This document shows, piece after piece, positions 1-12,139 of a stretch of 64,000 bases of DNA. The DNA comes from Timema cristinae. Lineage: Eukaryota; Arthropoda; Insecta; Phasmatodea; Timematidae. The notes beneath the pieces were generated by a model. It saw only the letters and a list, made by a program, of their open reading frames with translations. It had not been told where the DNA came from and did not search any database. The DNA is taken from contig JBCFYV010000001.1 in assembly GCA_039000515.1 (NCBI GenBank), positions 67,387,030 through 67,451,029 of the forward strand, written 5' to 3'. Position 1 is the first letter of the stretch, and every line of letters starts with the position of its first letter. A program made the translations under genes and the position numbers.

Positions 1-3000
1 ACCAATGGATCCAGACTAGTAACAAACACTATCGATGGAGCCAGACTATTAACAAACACTAACAATGGAGCCAGACTAAAACAAACACTATCAATGGAGC
101 CAGACATAGTTTTAAACACTATCAATGGAACCAGAAAAGTAACAAACACTATCATGTATCCAGACTAGTAACAAACACTATCAATGGAGCCAGACTATTA
201 ACAAACACTAATATGGACCAGACTAGTAACAACACACTACAAATGTAATCCAGACTAGATATAGCAAACACTAAAAATGGAGCCATACTAGTTACAAACA
301 CTACAAGGAGCCAGACTAGAAACAAACACTGTCATAGAGCAAGAATAGTAACAAACACTATCATGAGCCAGACAAGTAACAAACACTATCTGTGGAGCCT
401 GTCTAGTAACAAACACTATCAGTGGAGCCATACTAGTAACAAACACTATCAGTGGATCCAGAAAAGTAACAAACACGATCAGTGGAGCCAGACAAGTAAC
501 AAACACTAGCAGTGGAGCGTGACTAATAACAAACACTAACAATGGAGCCATACAATTAACAAACACTAACAAAGGAGCCATTTAGTAACAAACAATGTCA
601 GTGGAGACATACTAGTAACAAACACTAACAATGAAGCCATACAATTAACAAACACTAACAAAGGAGCTAGACTAGTAACAAACACTAACAATGGAGCCAG
701 ACTAGTAACAAACACTATCAGTGGAGCCAAACAAGTAAAAAACACTATCTGTGGAGCCTTCTAGTAACAAACACTATCTGTGGAGCCTGTCTAGTAACAA
801 ACACTGTCAGTGGAGCCATACTAGTAACAAACACTATCAGTGGATCCAGACAAGTAACAAACACTTCAGAAGAAACAGACTAGTAACAAACTCTATAAGT
901 GGAGCCAGACAAGTAACAAACACTATCTGTCGAGCCTGTTAGTAACAAACACTAACAATGGAGACTGACTAGTAACAAACACTAAATGGAGCCAGACTAT
1001 TACAAACACTATCAGTGGAGCCAGACTAGTAACAAACACTATCAGTGGAGCATACTAGTAACAAAAACTAACAATGGACCATACAATTAACAACACAAAC
1101 AAAGGAGCCAGACTAGTAACAAACACTGTCAGTGAGCCATACTAGTAACAAACACTATCAGTGGAGCCTGACTATAACAAACACTAACAATGAAGCCATA
1201 CAATTAACAAACACTAACAAAGGAGCTAGACTAGAACAAACACTAACAATGGAGCCAGACTAGTTAAACACTATCATGGAGCCAGACAGTAAAACACTAT
1301 CAATGGACCAGACTATTAACAAACACTAACAATGGAGCCAGACTAGTAATAAACACTAACAATGGAGCCAGATTAGTAACAAACACAATCAATGGAGCCA
1401 GAAAAGTAACAAACAATAACAATGGAGCCAGACTAGTAACAAACACTGTCAATGGAGCCAGACTAGTAACAAACACTATCAATGGAGCCAGACTAGTTAT
1501 AAACACTATCAATGGAGCCAGATTAGTAACAAACACTAACAATGGAGCCAGACTAGTTATAAACACTATCAATGGAGCCAGATTAGTAACAAACACTAAT
1601 AATGGAGCCAGATTAGTAACAACACTATATCAATGGAGCCAGACTAAACAAAAACCACCAATGGATCCAGACTAGTAACAAACACTATCGATGGAGCCAG
1701 ACTATTAACAAACACTAACAATGGAGCCAGACTAGTAACAAACACTATCAATGGAGCCAGACTAGTTATAAACACTATCAATGGAACCAGAAAAGTAACA
1801 AACACTATCAATGTATCCAGACTAGTAACAAAACACTATCAATGGAGCCAGACTATTAACAAACACTAAATATGGAACCAGACTAGTAACAAACACTATC
1901 AATGTATCCAGACTAGTAGCAAACACTAAAAATGGAGCCATACTAGTTACAAACACTAGCAATGGAGCCAGACTAGAAACAAACACTGTCAATAGAGCAA
2001 GAATAGTAACAAACACTATCAGTGGAGCCAGACAAGTAACAAACACTATCTGTGGAGCCTGTCTAGTAACAAACACTATCAGTGGAGCCATACTAGTAAC
2101 AAACACTATCAGTGGATCCAGAAAAGTAACAAACACGATCAGTGGAGCCAGACAAGTAACAAACACTAGCAGTGGAGCGTGACTAATAACAAACACTAAC
2201 AATGGAGCCATACAATTAACAAACACTAACAAAGGAGCCATATTAGTAACAAACAATGTCAGTGGAGACATACTAGTAACAAACACTAACAATGAAGCCA
2301 TACAATTAACAAACACTAACAAAGGAGCTAGACTAGTAACAAACACTAACAATGGAGCCAGACTAGTAACAAACACTATCAGTGGAGCCAAACAAGTAAA
2401 AAACACTATCTGTGGAGCCTGTCTAGTAACAAACACTATCTGTGGAGCCTGTCTAGTAACAAACACTGTCAGTGGAGCCATACTAGTAACAAACACTATC
2501 AGTGGATCCAGACAAGTAACAAACACTTTCAGAAGAAACAGACTAGTAACAAACTCTATAAGTGGAGCCAGACAAGTAACAAACACTATCTGTCGAGCCT
2601 GTCTAGTAACAAACACTAACAATGGAGACTGACTAGTAACAAACACTAACAATGGAGCCAGACTATTAACAAACACTATCAGTGGAGCCAGACTAGTAAC
2701 AAACACTATCAGTGGAGCCATACTAGTAACAAAAACTAACAATGGAGCCATACAATTAACAAACACAAACAAAGGAGCCAGACTAGTAACAAACACTGTC
2801 AGTGGAGCCATACTAGTAACAAACACTATCAGTGGAGCCTGACTAGTAACAAACACTAACAATGAAGCCATACAATTAACAAACACTAACAAAGGAGCTA
2901 GACTAGTAACAAACACTAACAATGGAGCCAGACTAGTAACAAACACTATCAGTGGAGACAGACAAGTAAAAAACACTATCTGTGGAGCCTGTCTAGTAAC

Positions 3001-6000
3001 AAATACTGTCAGTGGAACCTGACTAGTAACAAACACTAACAATGGAGCCATACAATTAACAAACACTAACAATCACTATCAGTGGAGCCATACTAGTAAC
3101 AAACACTATCAGTGGAGCCAGACTAATAACAAACACTAACAATGGAGCCATACAATTAACAAAACACAAACAAACATTATCAGTGGAGCCATTCTAGTAA
3201 CAAACACTATCAGTGGAGCCATACTAGTAACAAACACTTACAGTGGATCCAGACAAGTAACAAACACTTTCAGAAGAAACAGACAAGTAACAAACTCTAT
3301 CAGTGGAGCAAGACAAGTAACAAACACTATCTGTGGAGCCTGTCTAGTAACAAACACTAACAATGGAGCCTGACTAGTAACAAACACTAACAATGGAGCT
3401 AGACTATTAACAAACACTATCAGTGGATCCAGACTAGTAACAAACACTAACAATGGAGCTATACAATTAACAAACACTAACAATGGAGCTATACAATTAA
3501 CAAACACTAACAAAGGAGCACGACCAGTAACAAACACTGTCAATGTAGACAGATTAGTAGCAAACCCTATCAATCGATCCAGACTAGTAACAAACACTAA
3601 CAATGGAGCCAGACTAGTAACAATCACTATCAATGGAGCCAGACTAGTAACAAACAGTATCAATAGGACCAGACAAGTAACAAACACTATCATTGGATCC
3701 AGACTAGTAACAAACACTATCAGTTGAGCCTGTCTAGTAACAAACACTAAACAATGGAGCCAGACTAGTAACAAACACTATCAATGGAGCCATACTAATA
3801 ACAAACACTAACAATGGAGCTATACAATTAACAAAACACTAACAAAGGAGCACGACTAGTAACAAACACTGTCAATGTAGACAGATTAGTAGCAAACCCT
3901 ATAAATGGATCCAGACTATTAACAAACACTAACAATGGAGCCAGACTAGTAAAAAACCCTATCAATAGGACCACACAAGTAACAAACACTATCAATGGAG
4001 CCAGACTAGTAACAAACACTGTCGATAAAGCCAGACTAGTAACAAACACTAACAATGGAGCCAGACAAGTAACAAACCCTATCAGTGGAGCCAGACTAGT
4101 AACAAACACTAACAATGGAGCGATACGATTAACAAACACTAACAAAGGAGCCAGACTAGTAACAAACACTATCAATGGAGCCAGACTAGTAACAAACACT
4201 AACAATAGAGCTATACAATTAACAAACACTAACAAAGGAGCACGACTAGTAACAGTAACAAACACTGTCAATGTAGACAGATTAGTAGTAAACCCTATAA
4301 ATGGATCCAGACTAGTAACAAAACACTAACAATGGAGCCAGACTAGTAACAAACCCTATCAATAGGACCAGACAAGTAACAAACACTATCAATGGATCCA
4401 GACTAGTAACAAACACTATCAATGGTTCCAGACTAGTAACAAACACTATCAATGGAGCCAGACTAGTAACAAACACTATCAATAGGACCACACAAGTAAC
4501 AAACACTATCAATGGAGCCAGACTAGTAACAAACACTGTCGATAAAGCCAGACTAGTAACAAACACTAACAATGGAGCCAGACTAGTAACAAACACTAAC
4601 AATGGAGCCAGACAAGTAACAAACACTATCAGTGGAGGCAGACTAGTAACAAACACTAACAATGGAGCCATACAATTAACAAACACTAACAAAGGAGCCA
4701 GACTAGTAACAAACACTGTCAGTGGAGCCATACTAGTAACAAACACTATCAGTGGAGCCTGACTAGTAACAAACACTAAACAATGAAGCCATACAATTAA
4801 CAAACACTAACAAAGGAGCCAGACTAGTAACAAACACTATCAATGGAGCCAGACTAGTAACAAACACTAACAATGGAGTCATACAATTAACAAACACTAA
4901 CAAAGGAGCCAGACTAGTGACAAACACTGTCAGTGGAGCCAGACTAGTTGCAAACACTATCTGTGGAGCCAGACTAGTAACAAACACTAACAATGAAGCC
5001 AGACTAGTAACAAAAACTAACAATGGAGTTAGACTAGTAACAAAAACTGTCAATAGAGCCAGACTGGTATCAAACACTGTCAATAGAGACAGACTAGTTA
5101 CAAACACTAACAATGGAGTCAGACTAGTAACAAACACTAACAATGGAGCCAGACTAGTAAAAAACACTGTCAATAGAGCTAGACTAGTAACAAACACTTT
5201 CAATAGAGCCAGACTAGTAACAAACAATAACAATGGAGCCAGACAAGTAACAAACACTTTCAGTGGACCAGACTAGTAACAAATACTATCAGAAGAAACA
5301 GACAAGTAACAAAAACTATCAGTAGAAACAGAAAAATAACAAACACTCTCAGAAGAAGCACAACAAGTTACAAACACTCTCAAAAGAAACAGAAAAGTAA
5401 CAAACACTATCAGTGGTGCCCGACTAGTAACAAACACAATCAGTTGAGCCTGTCTAGTAACAAACACTAACAATGGAGCCAGATTAGTTACAAACACTGT
5501 CAATAGAGCCAGACTAGTAACAAACACTTTCAATGGAGCCAGACTAGTAACAAACACTATCAGTAGAGCCAGACAAGTAACTAACACTATCAGTTGAGCC
5601 AGACAATTAACAACCACTTATCAGAGAAACAGAAAAGTAACAAACACTATATGTGGAACTAGACTAGTAACAAACACTTTCAGAAGAAACATACAAGTAA
5701 CAAACACTATCTGTGGAGCCAGAGAAGTAACAAACACTTTCAGAAGAAACAGACAAGTAACAAACACTATCTGTGGAGCCAGACAAGTAACAAACACTTT
5801 CAGAAGAAAACAAACAAGTAATAAACACTATCTGTGTAGCTAGACAAGTAACAAATCACTCTTTGAAGAAACAAACAAGTAACAAACACTCTTTGAAGAA
5901 ACAGACAAGTACAACCACTATCAGTGGAGCCAGAGAAGTAACAAACACCATCTGTTGAGCCTGTCTAGTAACAAACAATATCAGTGAAGCCATGATAGTA

Positions 6001-7035
6001 ATAAACACTATCAGTGGATCAAGACAAGTAACAAACACTATCAGTGGAGCCAGACAAGTAAAAAATACTTTCAGAAGAAACAGACAAGTAACAAACACTA
6101 TCTGTGGAGCCAGACAAGTAACAAATACTTTCAGAAGAAACAAACAAGTAACAAACACTCTTTGAAGAAACAGAAAAGTACAAACACTATCAGTGGAGCC
6201 AGACTAGTAACAAACACTATCAGTGGATCCAGACAAGTAACAAACACTATCAGTGGAGCCAGACCAGTAACAAACACTAACAATGGAGCCAGACTAGTAA
6301 CAAACACTATCAGTGGAGCCAGACAAGTAACAAACACTATCAATGGAGCCAGACTAGTAACAAACACTATCAATGGAGCCAGATTAATAACAAACACTAT
6401 CAATGGAGCCAGATTAGTAACAAACACTATCAATGGAGCCAGACTAGTAACAAACACTATCAATGGAGCCAGACTAGTAACAAACACTATCAATGGAGCC
6501 AGATTAATAACAAACACTATCAATGGATCCAGATTAGTAACAAACACTATCAATGGAGCCAGACTAGTAACAAACACTATCAATGGAGCCAGAATAGTAA
6601 CAAACACATATCAATAGAGCCAGACTAGTAAAAAACACTATCAATGGAGCCAGACTAGTAACAAACACTATCAGTGGAGCCAGACAAGTAACAAACACTA
6701 TCAATGGAGCCATACAATTAACAAACATTATCAAAGGACCAGACTAGTAATAAACATTATCAGTGGAGCCATACTAGTAACAAACACTATCAGTGGAGCC
6801 AGACTAGTAACAAACACTGACAAAGAAGCAATACAATTAACAAACACTAACAAAGGAGCCAGACTATTAACAAACACTAACAATGGAGCCAGACTTGTAA
6901 CAAACACTATCAGTGGAGCCAGACAAGTAAAAAACACTATCTGTGGAGCCAGACTATTAACTAACACTGTCAATTGAGACAGACTAGTTACAAATTTCTA
7001 TCAGTGGAGCCAGACAAGTAACAAATACTATCAAT
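1..7035 (-). repeat. 30-bp minisatellite array A
   Basis: About 230 head-to-tail copies of a 30-bp unit fill contig 1 up to the N gap. A core is GGAGCCAGACTAGTAACAAA. Units differ by a few substitutions (AATGG/AGTGG/CTGTGG; ACTAGT/ACAAGT/ACAATT), and variant orders recur as higher-order blocks. Because 30 is a multiple of 3, the minus strand gives long open frames with a degenerate decapeptide of the form VFVTSLAPLI; two plus-strand frames are also largely open. I read these frames as a by-product of the unit, not genes. The first 1.3 kb is a near copy of 1657-2960 with many single-base deletions. Confidence 0.97.
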
Positions 7036-7135
7036 NNNNNNNNNNNNNNNNNNNNNNNNNNNNNNNNNNNNNNNNNNNNNNNNNNNNNNNNNNNNNNNNN
7101 NNNNNNNNNNNNNNNNNNNNNNNNNNNNNNNNNNN
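7036..7135. other. assembly gap, 100 N
   Basis: Exactly 100 N, the usual placeholder for a gap of unknown size. Order and orientation of contig 1 relative to contig 2 depend on the scaffolding. Confidence 1.
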
Positions 7136-7192
7136 TATTGTTATCTTAAAATAGACATTTGCTAAAAACTAGCAAATTCTAGGTCGATTTCA

Positions 7193-7463
7193 AATATTTA
7201 TATTTATATTCTGTTAATCTGACTACATCCAGGCTTACTTTGATTCCTGTAGTCTAATATTTATATTTATAGTCTGTTAATCTGACTACATCCAGGCTTA
7301 CGTTGATTCATGTAGTCTAATATTTATATTTATAGTCTGTTAATCTGACAACATCCAGGCTTACTTTGATTCATGTAGTCTAATATTTATATTTATAGTC
7401 TGTTAATCTGACTACATCCAGGTTTACGTTGATTCATGTAGTCTAATATTTATATTTATTAAA
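7193..7463. repeat. 63-bp tandem repeat, left part
   Basis: A little over four copies of a 63-bp AT-rich unit containing GTCTGTTAATCTGACTACAT, with unit starts at 7251, 7314, 7377 and 7440. The same repeat resumes at 12140 beyond the copia element, so the two blocks are one array split by the insertion. Confidence 0.93.
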
Positions 7464-7671
7464 TGTTTTATTTGAGGTTTGGAACACACTGTTCTTACTT
7501 AATAGACCGCACACGGTAAAAGTTCAACATGACTGTTACATGACGCCAACAAGACAGTAAAAGAAAAAAGTGCTTTAATGAATGTATTCATGTGCCACAC
7601 TATTGGGCACTCACACTATTGGTTGAGAGGTTAGGCCTAAACAAGCATGATATTTTAAACATGTTTTGACA
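7464..7671 (-). repeat. copia 3' LTR
   Basis: 208 bp, matching 11932-12139 with two substitutions. On the plus strand it starts TGTTTTATTTGAGG and ends TGTTTTGACA. The outer limit is set by TG/CA and by the adjoining polypurine tract. Confidence 0.95.
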
Positions 7672-7679
7672 CTCCCACT
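7672..7679 (-). promoter_or_regulatory. polypurine tract of the copia element
   Basis: Minus strand AGTGGGAG lies directly against the TGTC start of the 3' LTR, the expected place for plus-strand priming. Confidence 0.8.
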
Positions 7680-7815
7680 AAATGAATGCTTGTTTACAGT
7701 GTTGCAAATGGTTAGAAATATGGCTTATTTAAGTTTAGTTACTAATTAGCTTCAAAAACAAAACAAAAATAATAAACAGCTTTATATACATATCAATGTC
7801 AATGAGAAGCATTTA

Positions 7816-8895
7816 TTAGCTCTCCAGTCTTGTCATTCCAATTGCACCACGGAGTGTCTGAAAACGATCACGTGGAAGAGGTTTGGTTAGTATATCTGCT
7901 AACTGGTCCTCAGAGGGTACATGCTTGATGTCAATCTCACCGTTCTCATACTTCTCACGTATGAAGTGGTAACGTATGTCTATGTGTTTGGTTCTCTTGT
8001 GGAACTCTGGGTTTCGCACAAGGCGCATTGCACTCTGATTATCAACCGCTAGAACTGTGGCCTCTACCACTGTTTCCCCAATGTCAAGTAGAAGATGTCT
8101 AAGCCAGATGACTTCTTTGGCCGCAGTTGATGCAGCGATGTACTCAGCTTCGGTAGTGGAAAGGGAAACAGTTTGTTGACGTTGACTAGCCCATGTTATA
8201 GGGCCATTACTCAATTGAAAGAGGTATCCAGTTGTGGAGCGTCGGGTGTCTAAATCCTTTGCGAAATCAGAGTCCGAGAAGCCCATTAATGGGGGTGGAT
8301 TCTCATTCCTTGTAAATTCAATGCCATAGCTGGATGTGTCTTTTAGGTATTTTAAGATGCGTTTGACTGCATTCCAATGACTTGGTCCATAGTTTGACAA
8401 GTATCTACTCACGTTTCCAACTGCATACATAATGTCTGGCCGACTAACTATTGCAGCAAACATTAAGCTGCCAACAGCTTCTCGATAGGGTACTTTTATT
8501 TCTTCATTTTCCCCTATGTTTGAACTCAAGTGAGTGTGTGGATCAGCAGGCACACTGACTGGCTTAGAGTCTTCAAGATTGAATCTCTTTATTATTTGTT
8601 TGATATAGTTGGCTTGATGTAGAAATATTGATCCGTTCACATTATTTCGTTTTATTTCTAGACCCACAAAGTAATTTGGTTCACTGATTGTGACTTCAAA
8701 GGTTGTCTTCAGTTTATCGAGTACAAGTTGTAGTGTAATTTGGTTTTCAGCCATGATCAGCCCATCATCAACATATAACGCAAGCAGAACCTTTGATTTA
8801 TTGAAATCCCCTCGATAAACACATTTATCTGCAGTACTTTGGCTGAATCCAAACATTTTCAGGAAACCGTCAAACTTTGCGTTCCAACAACGCGA
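7816..8895 (-). pseudogene. copia pol: RT C-terminal part and RNase H
   Basis: This frame continues the reverse transcriptase after a TAA at 8896-8898; its first ATG is at 8856. The RT catalytic motif is visible as ALYVDDGLI, about 8775-8764. RNase H follows, with DSDFAKDLDTRRSTTGY, the acidic TEAEY block and a C-terminal LADILTKPL, all typical of the copia family. The frame ends at a natural stop at 7816, about 140 bp before the polypurine tract. It is the same frame as the preceding RT segment, so the break between them is one nonsense codon and not a frameshift. Alone it would be only the C-terminal part of Pol. Confidence 0.93.
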
Positions 8896-10020
8896 TTATT
8901 GTTTGAGGCCATATAGTGACTTTCTTAATTTGCAGACAAGGTTTTGGTCAATATTGATTCCATCTGGTGGAAGCATGTAGATACCTTCCTTGAGTTCACC
9001 ATACAAAAATGCAGTTTTCACATCAAACTGCATTATTTCATAGTTTCGTTGAGCTGCGATAGCGAGTAAGACTCGTATAGAGTCATACCATGTTGTGGGA
9101 GAGTATGTGTCATTGTAGTCGACCCCTTCTTTCTGTGTGAAACCTTTAGCGCACAGTCTTGATTTATATCGTGAAATGTTTCCATCACTGGTGCGTTTTA
9201 CTTTGAAGACCCATTTTGAACCTATAGCACTTTTACCAGGAGGTAATGACACTAGCATACAAGTGTTGTTCTTTCCCAGCGCATCAAGTTCTTCTTTGAT
9301 TGCATCAGTCCACTGTCCTGCATCGGGACTCTTCATTGCTTCCTCGTAGGTCTGTGGTACATCTATTTCCACAAGGTTAGCTTCATAGCGTTTGGGGGGC
9401 CTGATGACATCTCTTGGTCGCAGCTCATAATTTGCTTCAATGTGCCTGGGTTCTTCATCGTTCTGTTCAGAATGTTGAGGGCCTGCGTCCTCCTGCTGAA
9501 TTCTTTGATCAGAATGATGTGTGTTTTCTATCTCTACTGGGACTACAGTATTTCTTTGAGGAATGAAACCACTTGAATTCTCATTGAAAATCACATTTCT
9601 TGATACTGTAATTTTCTGTGTATTTTGATCCAGCAAACGATAGTTGGTTGAATTTCTATCATATCCTACAAGGGTAAGTTTCTTGCTTTTCGGCGCCAGT
9701 TTGTTTCGCAGTTCCTTTGGTACATGCATGTATGCCTCACTGCCAAAGATTCTTAAATGTGACATTACAGGCCTTTTTCCACTCCATATTTCATAGGGTG
9801 TCGAGTTTGGTGCTTGAGAGGTTGGAGTCCTGTTTAGAATGTAAACAGCTGTGTTTACTGCCTCTGCCCATAAATATGTTGGCATATTCTTTGCATATAA
9901 CATTGAACGTGCACTTTCCATTATGGTTCTCATGTCACGTTCGGCTCTACCATTTTGCTCAGGAGTATAAGGTGCCGTTGTTTCAAACTCAATTCCATGT
10001 TTTGACATATACTCTTTCAT
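8896..10020 (-). pseudogene. copia pol: integrase C-terminal part and RT N-terminal part
   Basis: It begins inside the integrase core just after a frameshift. PYTPEQNGRAERD carries the third acidic residue (E) of the integrase DDE triad, followed by the variable C-terminal integrase region. The RT starts around TYEEAMKSPDAGQWTDAI, with the fingers motif WVFKVKR and FDVKTAFLYGELKEGIYM, which holds the first RT aspartate. The frame stops within the conserved LYGLKQ motif at a TAA, after which homology continues in the same frame. All motifs before the stop look well preserved. Confidence 0.93.
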
Positions 10021-10289
10021 TCCCTGATTACAGTATTCTGTCCCATGTCAGTGTGTAGGGTCTTCTTTATCATGTTTGCAAAATCTTTGAAACACACAAC
10101 AACATCCGCTTCGTGCTTGATGAAAAATACTACACGATAGCCTGAACAGTCATCCTTAAATAATACAAAATATTTAGCACCCTGAACTGATGGTGTTGAC
10201 ATTGGACCACACACGTCACTGTAAATGAATTCGCCTGGTTTGGCCTTGGCATGCTTTGAGGGCGAAAATGGTAACCTGTGCTGTTTGCC
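10017..10289 (-). pseudogene. copia pol: integrase core, N-terminal part
   Basis: This lies in the same frame as the protease segment but is separated from it by a TAA at 10287-10289. It contains a YSDVCGPM block, with the first integrase aspartate, then VLFKDDCSGYRVVFFIK. Homology ends at the second aspartate block near 10045, where about one base is missing and the frame shifts into the next segment. The two lesions separate the zinc-binding domain from the first and later catalytic residues. Confidence 0.88.
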
Positions 10290-10859
10290 TTACTGACACG
10301 ACTTGCAGAAGAAATCTTCAAGGTCATTAATATTTACACCTTCGACCAAGCCTTTGGTGACCATTTCACGCAGAGTTCTCTTATTTATATGTCCGAGTCT
10401 CTCGTGCCACAATTTTAGACTTCCACTTGCAGTGAAATTTAGGCCTACATCTTGATGTGGGATCACTGTACGGAATAACATTCGATACAGATTGTTGGTT
10501 TTACGGACCGCACTTGCTACTATCTCACCGTTTTCGTAAACTTCTGCATATCTGTCTTCCTTAAGGATCTTCATCCCTTTTTCAGTTATTACACCTTCAG
10601 AGAAAATACTTTTTCTTAGTTCAGGAATATACAACACATTTGTGATAGTTGAGTCATACCAATTACCACTGATAAATTTCTTTATTTTAATGCTTCCTCT
10701 TCCCTTCACAGAAAGACCTTGGTTGTTTCCAAGCACGACACTCGTATTGTCTACAGTCTCTTCAAACTTATAAAAATAATCACGACGATTAGTCATGTGT
10801 GCAGAAGCGCCACTGTCCATTGTCCAGTTATCCTCGGTGGTGACTGCTGACATAAGCAT
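10290..10859 (-). pseudogene. copia pol: protease and GAG-pre-integrase
   Basis: Near the start is NWTMDSGASAHMTN, the aspartic protease active site in the DSGA form usual for copia. After about 130 residues comes LWHERLGHINKRTLREMV, the GAG-pre-integrase/zinc-binding region, and the frame ends at FCKSCQ, the CxxC of the HHCC finger. In intact copia polyproteins this runs straight on; here a TAA follows. Upstream a TAG at about 10872 separates it from Gag in the same frame, so this segment has no start of its own other than the methionines just after that stop. Confidence 0.92.
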
Positions 10860-10871
10860 AACCTCCTGCTT

Positions 10872-11402
10872 CTATGCACTGAATGCTGAGAAATGACCCT
10901 GTTGGGAACGGTCACTGTGTGTGTTTTGCTGTCCGTTTTCTCGGGGCTTCTTAGGTGCACGACAGTCACCTGCGTAATGTCCTTTTCTTTGGAAATTATA
11001 GCACTTTACCCTTGGTTTTCCTGATCTATTCTTTTGTTTTTGATTGGACTTTTGAGAGTTATTAGACTTTTGAAAATCGCTTTTCAAATTTGTCGAAGAT
11101 GAAAATGCACTTTCCGATTGTTCATTTGATGTGAGACTGGCCTCTTCATCCAACAGACGTGCCGTCATATTTGGGATTGTCTGTCTAGCCTCATCTAGTG
11201 AAAGCCAAGCTTGTCTGAAGTTTCTAAATTTGGGAGGTAGACTACCAAGAATTTTAGTCATTATTGTAACATTGCTGAGTTGTTCACCAGTCTCTCTCAC
11301 ATGTCGCGCGAGATTTTTTATCTTGGCAATATGCTGATCAATGGAGTCGTTGGCGTCCATCTTGTATTGATGAAAGCGTTCGTGGACTAACATTTTGTTC
11401 AT
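10872..11402 (-). pseudogene. copia gag: central and nucleocapsid part
   Basis: Residues about 1-85 match the UBN2/Gag-polypeptide fold of copia elements, with blocks such as KILGSLPPKFRNF. A basic linker follows, then one zinc knuckle read as CYNFQRKGHYAGDC: the expected second cysteine of CX2CX4HX4C is phenylalanine. The frame stops at a TAG about 12 codons before the protease segment. Gag and Pol are normally one frame in copia, so this stop is a lesion or, less likely, a readthrough site. Confidence 0.9.
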
Positions 11403-11415
11403 TTCTGATTTCTGC

Positions 11416-11703
11416 TCAAAGATAGTCTAATTTCTCTAACATTTCTTTAGACGAATCACAATTTTCAACTAATGTGATCTGTGATAGTTCCATTGCTGTA
11501 GTGAGTGTAAACATAGCAATTGCATCGTCTTTGTTCCACTTTTCTAGTTCCTTCTCTTTGTCTATTGCCGGCTTTTCTATGGCGCCTTTTGCAACATCAA
11601 AGACTCCTTTTGCCCTTAGGGCACATTTCATTTGAAATTTCCATTGATGATAATTATTGCCGTCGAACTTATTTACGTGTGCCACGTCAAACTTTTCGGC
11701 CAT
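11416..11703 (-). pseudogene. copia gag: N-terminal part
   Basis: It starts at ATG 11703, about 200 bp downstream of the primer site, and encodes the N-terminal Gag block with FDGNNYHQWKFQMKCALRAK, the usual start of copia/UBN2 Gag. It ends at TGA after EMLEKLDYL; homology continues one frame over within about 10 bases, so a small indel near 11420 breaks Gag. Confidence 0.92.
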
Positions 11704-11909
11704 TATTTCTAATTTGGTCTCGCGGATTATATAACTTCAAACACAAAACACAAAGCTTTTTGTTTGCTGATCGCGCGAACCTATATAAATAAATGGCGAA
11801 TCACGTCGCTTCCTAACACGAACGCGAATTCACAAAACGGACTTGTGAATTACCCGACGGACAGTTTTTTTACGAAATATTACGTGGATATTTACGCAGT
11901 TTTAGGGTG

Positions 11910-11924
11910 CCTGGGCCCATAACC
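11910..11924 (-). promoter_or_regulatory. primer binding site of copia type
   Basis: Minus strand GGTTATGGGCCCAGG matches, as I remember it, the primer site of Drosophila copia, which pairs with an internal stretch of initiator methionine tRNA (half-tRNA priming). It lies 7 nt from the TG...CA end of the 5' LTR. Confidence 0.8.
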
Positions 11925-11931
11925 GATTAAA

Positions 11932-12139
11932 TGTTTTATTTGAGGTTTGGAACACACTGATCTTACTTAATAGACCGCACACGGTAAAAGTTCAACATGA
12001 CTGTTACATGACGCCAACAAGACAGTAAAAGAAAAAAGTGCTTTAATGAATGTATTCATGCGCCACACTATTGGGCACTCACACTATTGGTTGAGAGGTT
12101 AGGCCTAAACAAGCATGATATTTTAAACATGTTTTGACA
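11932..12139 (-). repeat. copia 5' LTR
   Basis: 208 bp, matching 7464-7671 with two substitutions (GTTCTT/GATCTT and CATGTG/CATGCG). On the minus strand it starts TGTCAAAACATG. It carries the element's promoter by position; no TATA box was assigned. Confidence 0.95.

Larger units (their letters stand above)
7464..12139 (-). mobile_element. Ty1/copia-type LTR retrotransposon, defective
   Basis: A full-length 4676-bp element read on the minus strand. It has two 208-bp LTRs of form TG...CA differing at only two positions, a polypurine tract beside the 3' LTR, a primer site of the type used by Drosophila copia beside the 5' LTR, and the copia domain order Gag, protease, integrase, reverse transcriptase, RNase H (integrase before RT). 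Coding is broken by frameshifts near 11420 and 10045 and by in-frame stops near 10872, 10287 and 8896. It sits inside a 63-bp tandem array; the target duplication cannot be read with certainty because the target is a repetitive TATTTA tract. The high LTR identity implies recent insertion. Confidence 0.97.

Noticed and set aside
288..6973. Many 80-416-codon frames with a repeated VFVTSLAPLI-like decapeptide in array A
   Set aside because: They follow from a 30-bp unit divisible by three. Frames open and close with single-base indels, the opposite strand is also open in two frames, and no start, splice or domain context exists.
9137..10058. Plus-strand frames within the copia element
   Set aside because: Antisense shadows of integrase and RT.
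10872..10874. Programmed readthrough between Gag and Pol of the copia element
   Set aside because: Copia-type elements normally have Gag and Pol in one frame, and the same element has two more in-frame stops and two frameshifts, so a plain lesion is simpler.
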